A stretch of 58,941 nucleotides of DNA from a virus (IMGVR_UViG_3300025276_000037:1-58941), one strand, 5' to 3'. Shown: positions 34,001 through 41,701, numbered from the stretch's first letter. Numbers and translations: made by a program. The notes: generated from the sequence alone by a model not told the origin.

Positions 34001-36521
34001 ATTCATACACCTCGCCATCTCTATGAAGAGCCTCATACCTGCCAAACCCGCCCGCCGCAGCTATACTACCTTCGTCATTAACCCCGTCTGAATACTGCGC
34101 TGCTAAATCCCAAGCCGCGTTGTCGTTGCTGTCAGGTATTGTATAGGTGCGATAAAAGTTCTCCCCTATGAATGCACTACGATTTGCTTCAAACAAGCCA
34201 TCATAAAGTTCATTCCTTGTCATCCGTGCGTGCTGTTCTTCGGTTAGCGGGCCTTCATAATCACGCCACCCATTATTCGCACTTTGTTTAATTATACTGT
34301 CTGCTCTTTCCTTGGCGTAAGCATCAGCATAATAGTTAGCTATTGCGTTCCTATCCCCCGTAGCTAGTACATCGTCTAGCTCGCTTATTTTTGGTGCCCT
34401 TACATACGTATCTACCACCTCTTTCGGTACGGCGGGCTGTCCTGCTTTACCTTTTATAAGGTCTGAATACGTCTGTGAAAACATTGTAGTATTGTTACTA
34501 GAAGGTTTATCCGCGTATACAATTACCTCTCCCAATATCTGCGATGCTGTGTCGAGCACTTCTTTTTCTTCCATGACTGCGGCAGCGGCGTTGTTAGTGG
34601 CAAGCCCCGCTTTAGACCCCATAGATAAGTAATGGTCGTAACCATCTTCTAGGGGTATATTGTTTATTTCAGCGTACTCTCCAAGAACAAAATTTGAATC
34701 CATTGCTGTAACGAATACCTTAGATATTTCGTCGTTTATAGGGTTAAAGTTGTTGTTTACTTCCTCCGAGGACGTTTCTAAATCACCCAAGTAGTCAGTT
34801 AAGTCTAGGTTTAGTTGATCCCACTGCTCGTATAGTGGAGCTAACTGTGTGTTTAAATTTTCTAGTGTTGTTCTGTTATCCTCTAAATAACCGTTGTAGT
34901 CGCCATATGTATCGTTTAAGTCCTCAGACAACGCACTAATAGCCCTATTATCGTAAAAATCTTGCTGCCGTTCCCACTGAGCTACGTCCAAGGCACGGCG
35001 CTCGTCGCCTTGCTTGCCGTTGGTCATTTCTAAACCCACATCGCCGTCGTGAAGTTGCCACCAACTTCTATCTTGGCCAGTAATATACCACTCAATTGCG
35101 AGTGGTACATTATACTCAGCGACGTCTCGTCTCGCTCTATAATCGCCATCACTGCCGCTGTAATAACCATTACCGCTATCTTTTAGATTTTGTACCTCAG
35201 AATCAAAAAGAGCCTCTGTAAAAGTCTGTCCCCCTCCATCTGGGTTAAACACCATTTCGTTTCGCTTGGACATGAGGTCATCCCCTTGCCTGTACCCACT
35301 GGTACCACGTTTGAACGACCAACCCGGCTCGTTGGCATTTTGCGCTAGTTCAGCGAAACTGTATCCCGTTACGTTATCCCCAGAGCCAGTCGTAAACGCA
35401 GGCGCCTGAAAGTTTTCTAAGCTAATGTTATACTTTCTTCCATACTCATCTAGGGTATCAGCTATGGCTTTAGCTTGGTTTTGTAGCCCTTCTATAGACC
35501 CTGTCCACAAGTTCCCCAAAGAGTCTATAGTGTCACTTACTGCACCAAAGTCTCCCGTTAATACGTCGAGAGCGTTGTCTAATACGTCCCCTAGGAGAGA
35601 GTCTCCTATAGCTTTGTTTAATTCTTGTGCGCCAAAACCTTTTATTGTTTCTAACAATACGCGAGCGGCGTCGTCCCCAGTGCCTCCGGCAAGAGCTACG
35701 GTAGCTGTTCGCTGTATACTAGTGGTTAAGAAAGATAATTGTCTGTCTGATATGTCCCCAGTTATAAACTCGGGTACTTTGCCCAACACGCTACTAACTG
35801 CTTCAGTGGTTATAAGCGCCTTGCTAACAGCTTCGGCGTAGAGTGCAGGGGTAATCTCTTCCCCTTGTAATTCGGCGGTAAGCCCTGCGCTTATTACATT
35901 AAGAGCCGCTTGGGGTAGAGGGTAGTTTTTACCTTCTAAATCTTTAAATGCAAGCCCTATACGCTCGTCTATCTCTCCTAGAGCAATACTAGCTAACTCT
36001 TCAGTGCTAACAGACAGGACGCCACCAACGAACGCATCAGCGCCACTTTCCCCTAGTACAAGTGCGTTAACTCCACGCTCCGTGCCTTCTACTAACGACG
36101 CAGCTACAACATCATTATAGTATTGGTCTGGGACATACTCGGCGTATTTCGCATCTACAAACCCAGCGGTTTTCGTGCCAAGATATTGAGCCGAATATCC
36201 TACCGCTACACTCTTTAATACATCTTCCCAGTCCCCCCCGGCGTCAATTACAGCAGCACCGTTCATTAGAGGTATAAGCCACCCCTGACCTGTAGATATT
36301 AGTACAGCTTCGGCCACGAATTTTATGGGGTCTTGAAGAATACCGTTAACTACGTCTTTTTGAAACTCATACACAGGTTCCCAAACTTCGTCGTCAAACC
36401 ATCTACCGACCTCTTCTAGGTCATCTTCAAACCCGCCGTGGAACACGAAGTCTTCCAGATCTTTACCCCAATCAGATACATTGTCCCAAGTGTCTTCCCA
36501 TATGCTCGTTAGTCCGCCCAT
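25032..36521 (-). CDS. 3829-residue giant repeat protein of the virion
   Basis: The largest gene, an uninterrupted frame of about 11.5 kb. Residues 1-350 are helical with Gly/Ala stretches. Around 1090-1160 is a hydrophobic Gly/Ala-rich segment (WLVGAGATTIAAPVVGVAGL) that could enter a membrane. Residues about 1500-2900 hold many copies of a roughly 47-residue repeat (NTVTEAEVKSAL..GF.VP..FDYTPF.GK). Residues about 3200-3500 hold three 72-residue coiled-coil repeats. An EF-hand-like loop (DVNADGVIDQTD) lies near 3650. The C-terminus AAEGGLIEDETDELMKLLG has the shared GG motif. Position suggests an injected internal protein or a channel-forming rod; this is inference. Confidence 0.8.
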   Translation of the reverse strand: MGGLTSIWEDTWDNVSDWGKDLEDFVFHGGFEDDLEEVGRWFDDEVWEPVYEFQKDVVNGILQDPIKFVAEAVLISTGQGWLIPLMNGAAVIDAGGDWEDVLKSVAVGYSAQYLGTKTAGFVDAKYAEYVPDQYYNDVVAASLVEGTERGVNALVLGESGADAFVGGVLSVSTEELASIALGEIDERIGLAFKDLEGKNYPLPQAALNVISAGLTAELQGEEITPALYAEAVSKALITTEAVSSVLGKVPEFITGDISDRQLSFLTTSIQRTATVALAGGTGDDAARVLLETIKGFGAQELNKAIGDSLLGDVLDNALDVLTGDFGAVSDTIDSLGNLWTGSIEGLQNQAKAIADTLDEYGRKYNISLENFQAPAFTTGSGDNVTGYSFAELAQNANEPGWSFKRGTSGYRQGDDLMSKRNEMVFNPDGGGQTFTEALFDSEVQNLKDSGNGYYSGSDGDYRARRDVAEYNVPLAIEWYITGQDRSWWQLHDGDVGLEMTNGKQGDERRALDVAQWERQQDFYDNRAISALSEDLNDTYGDYNGYLEDNRTTLENLNTQLAPLYEQWDQLNLDLTDYLGDLETSSEEVNNNFNPINDEISKVFVTAMDSNFVLGEYAEINNIPLEDGYDHYLSMGSKAGLATNNAAAAVMEEKEVLDTASQILGEVIVYADKPSSNNTTMFSQTYSDLIKGKAGQPAVPKEVVDTYVRAPKISELDDVLATGDRNAIANYYADAYAKERADSIIKQSANNGWRDYEGPLTEEQHARMTRNELYDGLFEANRSAFIGENFYRTYTIPDSNDNAAWDLAAQYSDGVNDEGSIAAAGGFGRYEALHRDGEVYEYSDTIAADNPNVDFTNLDRAANEDLSVSTTVLGGDTSWSDVIAGNADKRFNVVTNEFEWVKKAGDAAPVTIWDANKGIVPINTGATDFVTLRSEDPIDFVNNLMEMNEVIVTAERAAIVDDLQRNGMAGYIDMAVWMSTKREELKQDVLDAIPGSQERKDAFEDDIANLVEWGAGVVNTVNGVQRFIGMDVNPEVTEWAKKWQGLGAEMHTQGYKDARAENDALMGAPIPEGMGNAEGTARKILGTLENRPSVFLMDMVGGEIFQEGLPWLVGAGATTIAAPVVGVAGLSAAAGAAIIAGVGLTAALGSEVLVAMSETFDGAYDQVYNESFKELSKQTYTTYVNDEPVEVPLYQPDEIKAMSKMMADDLAFKNSITAGVLTAFSMGFGGAKLEKFLFGDKGNASFTSATEELMDRVDNGVDVIVGEAVSETVEETLTTAHLGSLIVANVNKEYDVAPDVWMAAFLSPIISTGTVGTIYTLGQGPLANYNTKVSYDPDGVTQGDGFSMRDSFNGTTTNESVDPNTHLLLNSSPQVNYAFNNTPKTPAGAQQLELFLDDVGVTGTTAVNLLNEVDDANYNSSAEVVEEFAKSGYTPSFDEITQFTAANDPNTSFSDDITTYVEPLVITAQDLVDAAAGKGITLTLDQASEMNQYLGQYVEDDKATAITARAEPVADLAVLDADEVSELFQANGWTKEQADNYVAANPNVAAAVVGLTESEVQNLYGSAINAEVVTREEAEAFYAEHYPGYAFTTEDIDAIVTGSNVTWDGSAGEASAIRTIKDQEYNSPANTQARAAAVLANQKTASLAELDGILSDKNSDIYKQYVNDINNASSGDSLLNLASLRNDAGRFELTQQELEDALHDQLGIARDTQEAYWLRGKLKFRTVDNGMDAAVAAALASGITVGTNSTAKDGLLGDYTTGVKRADTESAFGDYNPSEQEITDFLNNPAGIDNYVDANTVTEAEVKSALEAEGFTVPTNFDYTPFVGQKLESGLNNATKSWRDANTVTEAEVESALQAAGFTVPANFDYTPFIGKNKADSGINNATKSWRNANTVTEAEVKSALEAEGFTVPADFDYTPFIGKNKADSGLEATAKTYAGANTITEAEVRKSLTDQGFTVPTNFDYTPFIGQKPESGLNNATKSWRDANTVTEAEVKSALEAEGFTVPADFDYTPFIGKYDQTGLPAKTANWREANTITEAEVKARLAIQGFNVPADFDYSAFTGKKPESGLDAATQSWRGDNTTTEAEAIASLQGQGYVIPEGFDVTQFTGKNKDSTDLATEVYQYLSPLQYTRGDAEAALATELGRALTADDLVTYENYLDGMVDMTGARTNTQGDLQVQEQITNAADVKSYLDGLDYDTSGLTNEDLLAFAGTGLDIDLDADTAGYQAANETITQRDARVEAEAAAAKKRQDTITAFGDYNPSEAEITAYLNNNTGITQYVDDNTVTQAEVKKSLEDQDFVVPEGFDYSQYTGKKPQANLDTATKAWRDANTVTEAEVKLALEAKGFTVPEDFNYDAFTGKNKPDTGIKGGVDTYLAPRQYTRAEAKADLGRELGISSNNIDEEIYGAYLDQIVQLNGDANADSAGKTKLQGDITNAADVKSYLDGLDYDTTGLTNEELLAFAGTGLDIDLGTTTSGYQTANETITQRDARVEAERVEAEAVASMRADIEAAMDDATQDGGAYTEAARAGLISWFSTGRGRAGFEGLNADQRKQAIQRDIDARRYTRSEVADDLRAAFPADVGLSIEDLEAKYAGAFDLVKTGAYATDGEQRTAFEEGTVTGDEANAYFRDVLGYGEGWIPSGNIASRLVGVGNEATVLPEDIANLTGDALDLYNETTVTQDEVMAAMITNPTDFGFADAAAVGQAISEGLDLSAYTGNYWQDGFTYTNGATTPSLTDRLDDATVSEAEINAYLQGEGFAVPNTSDIFGGSLGFNADTTESITATYRNENEVTYNEIRARLAAELGVNESTLYNANGDPKTGYTDSELLAAGFTQGKNVAQSGLSKEITDNVLTRADIEAHLLSKGYDQSDINNFDSSSIDWNDRTGLNTITSSFQNATRTTAQKQVATDLLGKGWTAASNADIAAVENLDSAGRDAWIADRQFTTQQAKDALAAQGITPSNTTAYASLVTALTVNKGAAGTPAMQGALVDNVEDPLIDQYITTQEEVNAEFGKYAYFDPANAGIPTGVIDDSTLAGLVQTHVGNNYVVAEDARVELDKIAGVDAYEVDNNGEYVITDDQLLGLGLAGQYTPADLASRVDAATVTEAEVKAAYGGYTPTQAEIDQFMGLNPQGDLQGAVDAAQQANYDTLVGEVSGLAETVTSLEAKLTGALAGGGSIDQAISKVASDLGLTDSTLRGLITANTSKFTADLQTTLTTANLYTDTQISNLKAALDLAIGENAGDIAQAKEDAATALGLTKEALEKLIGDNSDALSSLGLNVDGLTSRVGLNEDEIAALQQALADAIDAFGVDTAQAKADAIQSAANTLGISVEALQDQIDTNADNLSSLGLNVDGLTSRVGLNEDEIAALQQALADAIDAFGVDTAQAKADAIQSAANTLGISVEALQDQIDTNADNLSSLGLNVDGLTSRVGLNEDEIAALQQALADAIDAFGVDTAQAKSDAMLAAADALGISVEALQDQIDTNADDLSGLGSSLDALTTRVSTNEGKLADLYDLIDDLAANGGSSDEAITALQEIIGNAAVEDDLSTPDIDESSPATGLYAQSGEGINDEVTLAIDAIYGYIGDMDTVDSTELDAIGAVVGKRGTEVTEDDIIAVTGIIDNYNAVPWEDAPNYAENEIKYDVNADGVIDQTDIDLLTAVQTGDYGTYGGELATDSLFATTGFYDIFDQNTYTQEQAAIEAERKRQQDLDTQNDINTQIQTDINTQIALDRANAEKEEYGDLMQQVQAMSQVSVETPQELANIEYMYDVYGDSPFATDKQRGLYQSPYARAKQDEMAATQQLPLRAAAEGGLIEDETDELMKLLGI
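26050..26697 (-). repeat. Three 216-bp direct repeats inside the giant gene
   Basis: Units recur with an exact 216-bp period (for example GTCAGCGTTAGTGTC at 26055, 26271 and 26487), each encoding 72 residues that start SSLGLNVDGLTSRVGLNEDE. The two units nearer 26697 are nearly identical in DNA; the one nearer 26050 has diverged. This indicates recent in-frame duplication of a coiled-coil segment. Confidence 0.88.
30230..31140 (-). repeat. Tandem array of about 140-bp coding repeats in the giant gene
   Basis: Seven consecutive units encode (A/D)NT(V/I/T)TEAEV..L...GF.VP..FDY..F.GK and a variable linker ending NNATKSWR or similar. Further units occur at about 29430-29700 and degenerate ones elsewhere in the gene. 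Blocks of near-identical DNA between units show repeated duplication. Confidence 0.85.
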
Positions 36522-36976
36522 TATACTTTCTTACCTTTATTTTTTATGGGGGCATCGGATAACGCCACTAGAGCTACGTATTGTGTTTTTCCGTTGTCTC
36601 CAACGTTAATACCTACACCCTTGGGTTTTAATTGGTTATATACTTTACGAAACGCATTTTCGTAGTTTGGGTCACTAAAACGTACTTCGTAATACCTAAC
36701 TCCAATCTTTTGTATATGGGCTAGGTAGTCTGTTATGTTTTTAGGTAAGTTAGTAGAGGTGTCTATGCTATACATAGTACCTTTCATCTTATCTTGGTGT
36801 TTGCCTTCCGCTCTTGTAGATATAAACGCGGTGTTCCCCGACTGGACTATTTCTGTATTTGGGGCAGCAGCTAACGACGCTATGTAAGCTAGATATTTTG
36901 GGTCTTGTCCTTCCAACACCGATGCAATAATCTCGGGGCCAGACAATAACTTTTCTTGCCTACTTATCTGTTGCAT
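36521..36976 (-). CDS. 151-residue protein at the T7 gp13-like position
   Basis: Soluble alpha/beta protein starting MQQISRQEKL. The centre reads TAFISTRAEGKHQDKMKGTM followed by YSIDTSTNLP and a helix-strand pattern IQKIGVRYYEVRFSDPNYENA. There is no clear catalytic motif. It is translated just before the 3829-residue gene, whose ATG overlaps its stop region, and just after a fibre gene. In T7-like genomes a small internal protein (gp13) lies in this place, so a role in assembly of the internal core is possible. I do not recognise a family with certainty. Confidence 0.62.
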   Translation of the reverse strand: MQQISRQEKLLSGPEIIASVLEGQDPKYLAYIASLAAAPNTEIVQSGNTAFISTRAEGKHQDKMKGTMYSIDTSTNLPKNITDYLAHIQKIGVRYYEVRFSDPNYENAFRKVYNQLKPKGVGINVGDNGKTQYVALVALSDAPIKNKGKKV

Positions 36977-36985
36977 ACTGCGCTC

Positions 36986-38545
36986 CTAGTTAAGGTCAAC
37001 AAAACTGCCATTGGCATATAGTTTTAGCTTATGGTCATCGGTGTCGTAGTATACCTGCCCATTTGCTGGAGAGCTAGGAGCAGCACTCTGCGCTGGGAAC
37101 TGAACTCCGCCGTTAAGTGGCTGTGTCACTAGATCACCAAGTTGCTGTGCGCCAGCTACAACTTTACTATACCTTAAATTACCGTCTTCAGAGCCGTCAG
37201 ACGCATCGCCTATTTCTGTATATACACTGGCGTACAAGATTTTCTCTGGGCCACCCGATGAGAAGCCACGGTCGTTACTACCGTAAAACTCTATTTTCCC
37301 TAAGTCTTCTCCATCTGCTCCGTTAGATTGAGAACGATAGAGTTCAATAATAGGACTAGCGTCAGCACTATTTTCATTATTTCTTATAACAAGGTCAGCA
37401 CTTGTACTATTGCTAGTAATAGTTAAAGGGGCAGTTTTTACTTGCACGCCCGTATTATCTATTATTACTGCCTGTGCAGTTGAACCTGCTTGTGTAGTCT
37501 CAACTATAAACCTACCATCTTCTGAACCGGCAGTTGAATCTACGATTTCTCCGTAAATAGTAGCATACTGGATTTGCTGAGGGCCACCACTAGACAAACC
37601 ACGGTCATTAGCACCGAAGAACTGTATTTCCCCTATCTCGTCACCATCATTACCGCCACTAGAACCGTGTGCCCGGTTTAACTTGATAATAGGGCTAGCA
37701 TCGGCACTACTTGCTTCATTATTGGTTATTACTAAGTCAGCGTTTGTATCGCTACTTGTTATAGTTAAAGGGGCAGCAGCAGTAACGTCACCTGTAACAG
37801 TAAGGTCACCATTAACAGTAGTGTCGCCAGCGGTGAATGCTACGGAAGAATTTGTAACCGCTAAAGTACCGCTTGTAAGGTCTGGGAGATATATATCGTA
37901 AGCACCATTAGCTACAGTAGCATTTGGAGTGGCGTTTAACTTAAATGATTTTTGAGCCGCATTGGGACTGAAAAACTGCATATACCCATTACTGTATGAC
38001 ATTAAGATAGGATTGCCATAACCCATTTGCAGACCGTAAGAGAATAGGCTCATCGCTGGGTCTTCTTGACCACCACCATGGCCTAACTTAAATTTAAGAG
38101 CACCTTGTTCGTTACCATCAACGGGGTACTCTGTTTCGGCGTAAATTCCAGCGTATTCAAATTTTTCTGGCGTACTAGCGTTATTATTGGTACCAAAGAA
38201 TTTTACCGCCCCTATTTCAGAACCACTTGCCGCAGGTGTAGGACTATCTCGAAATAGTTCTATACTTGGATTTTCAGTAGTGCTGTTTGGGTCTATGCTT
38301 GTGAGTTTTAATGTATTGGAATTGACGTTAAGTTCGCCATTAATTGTAGTAGCGCCAGCAGTAACCCCACCAGTAACAGTAAGGTCACCATTGATAGTAG
38401 TGTCGCCTAGGTCTTGACGCAAGTGCTCATCTAGCTGGTTAAAGTACAAACGCAGGACGCTAAACGTGCGTTGGTACAGGCTCTGATTGTACTGTGCAGG
38501 CGGTATCGGCAGGGCTGGGGACTTAAACTTGACGTTATTAGCCAT
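36986..38545 (-). CDS. Tail fibre-like protein with three repeated modules
   Basis: 519 residues. The N-terminus (PALPIPPAQYNQSLYQRTFS then VLRLYFNQLDE) is a conserved-type adsorption-protein opening in environmental phages and likely attaches to the tail. Then come strand-turn repeats (TTINGDLTVTG, TTVNGDLTVTG) and three copies of an about 90-residue module with GSEIGAVKFFGTNN / DEIGEIQFFGANDRG / EDLGKIEFYGSNDRG. The C-terminus (ANGQVYYDTDDHKLKLYANG) is a common fibre tip motif. Modules two and three are the most alike. It probably forms a trimeric beta-rich fibre that binds the host surface. Confidence 0.78.
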   Translation of the reverse strand: MANNVKFKSPALPIPPAQYNQSLYQRTFSVLRLYFNQLDEHLRQDLGDTTINGDLTVTGGVTAGATTINGELNVNSNTLKLTSIDPNSTTENPSIELFRDSPTPAASGSEIGAVKFFGTNNNASTPEKFEYAGIYAETEYPVDGNEQGALKFKLGHGGGQEDPAMSLFSYGLQMGYGNPILMSYSNGYMQFFSPNAAQKSFKLNATPNATVANGAYDIYLPDLTSGTLAVTNSSVAFTAGDTTVNGDLTVTGDVTAAAPLTITSSDTNADLVITNNEASSADASPIIKLNRAHGSSGGNDGDEIGEIQFFGANDRGLSSGGPQQIQYATIYGEIVDSTAGSEDGRFIVETTQAGSTAQAVIIDNTGVQVKTAPLTITSNSTSADLVIRNNENSADASPIIELYRSQSNGADGEDLGKIEFYGSNDRGFSSGGPEKILYASVYTEIGDASDGSEDGNLRYSKVVAGAQQLGDLVTQPLNGGVQFPAQSAAPSSPANGQVYYDTDDHKLKLYANGSFVDLN

Positions 38546-40872
38546 TATCGTCTTCCGTCTGGGCGCATATCAATTCGGGGATACCCGAGCTGCCACTTAA
38601 CACCAAGGTCAGTAGACTCGACTTTTAGCGACATTTGTCTGCCACGTAGGCGCATGTTTAGGTGTGTGGTGTAAGGTTCTACAGTAATTGTAGCCCCCTG
38701 TACTACTGTGCCTGTATTACTGCCACCTTCTGACGTTGGAGTGTTATATCCAGAACCTGAGCTATCTAACGGGTTTAACGTCATATCTACGCTAGGAGCG
38801 CCGGATGTAGACCCTTGGAAGGTAATATCGGGCAGCATACGCCATACAAACGCGAATTGGTGCCCGTCTTGTAGATCAAACTCAGAAGACGTAATAGAGG
38901 CAGTTATGGCCGTTGTAGTGGTAGTTTCGCTATCATCCACGCCAATTTCGTGGTCTACGAGGTTTTTAGTGTATGTAGCAGCTAATGGTAAGCTACGTAT
39001 GCCCGAGTTCTCCCACGCAGTACGCGCCATAGTGCCGTGATACCACAGGTTTTCTAAGTAGTTATAGGTTACGTATAGGTCGTTGGTTGTACTGCCCGCG
39101 CTAGGGTAAAACCACCAAATTTCGTTAAACTCTTCGTTGGTGCCAGAAACTATTTGTTGGGCTTGTGTAGTCTCAAAGCTCTCAAATACGTGCCTATGTA
39201 GCGTGCAGGGTAGTGGTTTTACGTTACCATCATAGGTATAAAACTTGTCTTTACCCATCCAAAACGCTATACCGTTAGCATATGATACGGCGTTTGGACT
39301 AGCTATAGACACGTTTTCACCTACTATTTGCGCACCCCAGCCCTCTAAACCAAGCAATTGTAGTGCGTATAAAGCGGCATCTGTCCAAATAAGTATCTCT
39401 TGGCGGGCTTGTATACCCGTTATAATCTCACCACCCCTAGATAGTTTTAGGCTGCCAGCTACGTTCGTAGTAGTAGGCGCCCAGTCCCCAGCGTCTTCTT
39501 GGTCTGACCAACGTACTAGTAGTGGGTCTAATGTGTTTGTAGTGTCTAAATACGCTGTCGTACCTAAACAGAACACGAACCGGCTAATGTCTGATACCAG
39601 TACCCTGTTAGCCTTAGCGGGCACACTAAGTGAGTTTACTCTACTAGACAACAAGACAGCACGTGTAGTTAAGGTATTTGCGCCGTCCCAATAGAATAGT
39701 GGCCCACCCCTAAAGTTAGTAATTATGTCTTCACCAAAGTTAGCTTGGCTCCACAAACGTATAGTAGCTTCGGTGGTAAGGCCAGTGCTCCATAACCCGC
39801 CTCCGTAGTATCCTGCGCCCCAACCAGCCTGAGCAGTTTGTATTTCAGCGCCTGAGTTTATCTGGTAAGTAGCTACTACAGAACTACCCCCGCCGAAGCC
39901 GTCACCTGTTGCGGGGTCATTACTAGCCGTAGTGTCAATTGTATAAGAATCAACAAAGGAAAAGGTTAGAACAGCCCCGGTAGATATGGTCTTAGATGTA
40001 CCTATTGTAACAATAGTGTCATCTTCGCTACCCGCTACGCCAGTTACACGCTCACTAATAGCTGTACCATCAGTTTCCGCGCCAGTCATTAGCATACCTA
40101 TTGATATGGCAGAAGCAGCGCCGGTAATAGTATTTATTTCTACAGTAGCATCGCTGGAGCCATCTGCCACAGCTTTAGTTTCGGCTAGGTTGTAGGATAT
40201 TTGGTATTCTTTGTTTATTACACCGGCTGCTATACCGTTAGTAGCACCTGCACCAGAAAATGTAACGAAATCGTTGTTTTTATACCCAAGGTTGGCGTCT
40301 ATAACTCGAATAATAAAGTGAGTAGCCGCGCTAGTATCGTCGGTAAGTAGTGGGTTTGCCCCTAGAGTTATAACTGCATTGAAGTGTAATATCGCGTTTA
40401 TGGCTATGCTTTTAGAGGCGCCTATGGTTATGCTACCTTGACTAGCTACGGCGGCAACAGTGACACTTATGGCAGAACCACTAGCATCTGTGCCAGTCAT
40501 AATCATACCTGTACGTACGGTGCCTACATTGTTCTCTAGGGTTACTGTGGTAGAGCTAGAAGTAGCGGCTTTTACTGTCGCAGAGGCTTGGTCAAGTGGA
40601 GTAACGTCATTGTACTCCCCACCAGACTCTACATAGAACTTAGTGTTCGTACCAACACCTACATATAATTTGCTCGCTAAAGTACGCCAGCTATGAATAG
40701 AGCGGGAGATACCGTCAAACACGTTGTTAGATAGGCGCGCCCACCCACCGATCTTTTCCGGCAGACCTTTACGGAACCGTACTTTATCGGAGTCGTTCCA
40801 GCCACCTTCAGTGCTGTAGCGCGTACCTTCTTTGTTTACGCCGGGTTTTAGTTCTAACTTGCTTAATGGCAT
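38545..40872 (-). CDS. Tail-hub/tail tubular-like protein, 775 residues
   Basis: Opening MPLSKLELKPGVNKEGTRYS followed by DKVRFRKGLPEKIGGWARLS, a widely seen start of a large beta-rich tail protein in environmental short-tailed phages. I place it with gp12-like tubular or stabilisation proteins by context; this is not proved by motif. Two internal copies of an about 60-residue beta domain (GMIMTGTDASGSAIS... and GMLMTGAETDGTAIS...) are inserted in the N-terminal part, about residues 105-165 and 230-295. The C-terminal half has Trp/Tyr-rich strands (NEIWWFYPS, NLWYHGTM). The start codon region overlaps nothing upstream; its stop overlaps the fibre start. Confidence 0.74.
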   Translation of the reverse strand: MPLSKLELKPGVNKEGTRYSTEGGWNDSDKVRFRKGLPEKIGGWARLSNNVFDGISRSIHSWRTLASKLYVGVGTNTKFYVESGGEYNDVTPLDQASATVKAATSSSTTVTLENNVGTVRTGMIMTGTDASGSAISVTVAAVASQGSITIGASKSIAINAILHFNAVITLGANPLLTDDTSAATHFIIRVIDANLGYKNNDFVTFSGAGATNGIAAGVINKEYQISYNLAETKAVADGSSDATVEINTITGAASAISIGMLMTGAETDGTAISERVTGVAGSEDDTIVTIGTSKTISTGAVLTFSFVDSYTIDTTASNDPATGDGFGGGSSVVATYQINSGAEIQTAQAGWGAGYYGGGLWSTGLTTEATIRLWSQANFGEDIITNFRGGPLFYWDGANTLTTRAVLLSSRVNSLSVPAKANRVLVSDISRFVFCLGTTAYLDTTNTLDPLLVRWSDQEDAGDWAPTTTNVAGSLKLSRGGEIITGIQARQEILIWTDAALYALQLLGLEGWGAQIVGENVSIASPNAVSYANGIAFWMGKDKFYTYDGNVKPLPCTLHRHVFESFETTQAQQIVSGTNEEFNEIWWFYPSAGSTTNDLYVTYNYLENLWYHGTMARTAWENSGIRSLPLAATYTKNLVDHEIGVDDSETTTTTAITASITSSEFDLQDGHQFAFVWRMLPDITFQGSTSGAPSVDMTLNPLDSSGSGYNTPTSEGGSNTGTVVQGATITVEPYTTHLNMRLRGRQMSLKVESTDLGVKWQLGYPRIDMRPDGRR

Positions 40873-40881
40873 TGTTACCTC

Positions 40882-41232
40882 TTAATAAATCCACAGCACA
40901 GGTACAGTATTGCGTGTGTCTACGTGAACAAAAGTCTTAGCAACACCAATACCACTAAACCCTAACTCGAATGCTTTTTTAGCTAACAAGAATCTTTGTG
41001 CCCCGCCGCTAACACGTATATCTGCGGCAATGCCTTTACTGTGCATCCCCGGTGCGGCTTTCTTAGCCTCAATAGAATGCTTAGGGCTTCTGTACCCAGA
41101 GGTAATCGTAAACGAAAACCCACACGCTTCGCGTAACGAATCTAGCGCATGAATAAATTCATCCTGCATATCGTTCTCACCAGTCTCTTGGCAGTCAAAT
41201 TCTTCGATTTTAAAGTATTTAAAGTTACTCAT
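40882..41232 (-). CDS. M15-type peptidase, probable endolysin
   Basis: 116 residues from ATG 41232 (MSNFKYFKIE); the frame extends to 41250 within the holin gene. It matches the D-Ala-D-Ala carboxypeptidase / L-Ala-D-Glu endopeptidase fold of family M15: TSGYRSPKH, HSKGIAAD (zinc ligands H64 and D71) and FVHVDTR (H103, D105). It lacks a signal peptide and a cell-wall binding domain, so it is a minimal single-domain endolysin that needs the holin for release. The gene follows the holin directly with an 8-base overlap, a standard lysis cassette. Confidence 0.9.
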   Translation of the reverse strand: MSNFKYFKIEEFDCQETGENDMQDEFIHALDSLREACGFSFTITSGYRSPKHSIEAKKAAPGMHSKGIAADIRVSGGAQRFLLAKKAFELGFSGIGVAKTFVHVDTRNTVPVLWIY

Positions 41233-41701
41233 CTGGCTTATGACTCGCACCGAAGTAAAAAGAAGTTATAGCTGATACTACACCCCCCATGTAACCTAGG
41301 ATTAGGCTTACTATAGTGTCGCTATTAGCATCAGGTGGCTGGATAGTAACAAGAAAAATATACCCAACAAAACCCACCAGAGCGACAAGAGCAACGACTC
41401 TCGGCGTCCAATCACCTTTGTGTGCCTGTCTCGCATCTTTGACATCTTGAGCCTCCAGAGCAAATACATCGACTTCTAGCTCTGCCATCTTCTTCTCGAA
41501 GTCTAGCTCGGCTTTTTTAATCTCAACAAGTTGCTCAGGTGTGGCAGATTGCATCGCTGTCTCGATAGACTTAGCGTCTGACTTACAGCCTAGCACAGAG
41601 GCAATTGCTTGTGCAGCAGTGCCCCCAAGAGGGCCAGCTAGTGCCGTACCAAGTGTAGGGGCAACCGCCCCAATTAAGCCTTTAATAGCTTTAAAATTCA
41701 T
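41225..41701 (-). CDS. Holin of the 3-TM / GTA type
   Basis: 158 residues. The N-terminal Gly/Ala-rich hydrophobic helix (about 8-40) is followed by a charged amphipathic helix (EIKKAELDFEKKMAELEVDV) and two membrane segments: VVALVALVGFVGYIFLV and VSLILGYMGGVVSAITSFYF. The KGDWTPR motif before the first of these is typical of the DUF3154 / GTA holin family. It likely forms the membrane hole that lets the M15 endolysin reach peptidoglycan. It overlaps the endolysin gene. Confidence 0.86.
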   Translation of the reverse strand: MNFKAIKGLIGAVAPTLGTALAGPLGGTAAQAIASVLGCKSDAKSIETAMQSATPEQLVEIKKAELDFEKKMAELEVDVFALEAQDVKDARQAHKGDWTPRVVALVALVGFVGYIFLVTIQPPDANSDTIVSLILGYMGGVVSAITSFYFGASHKPDE

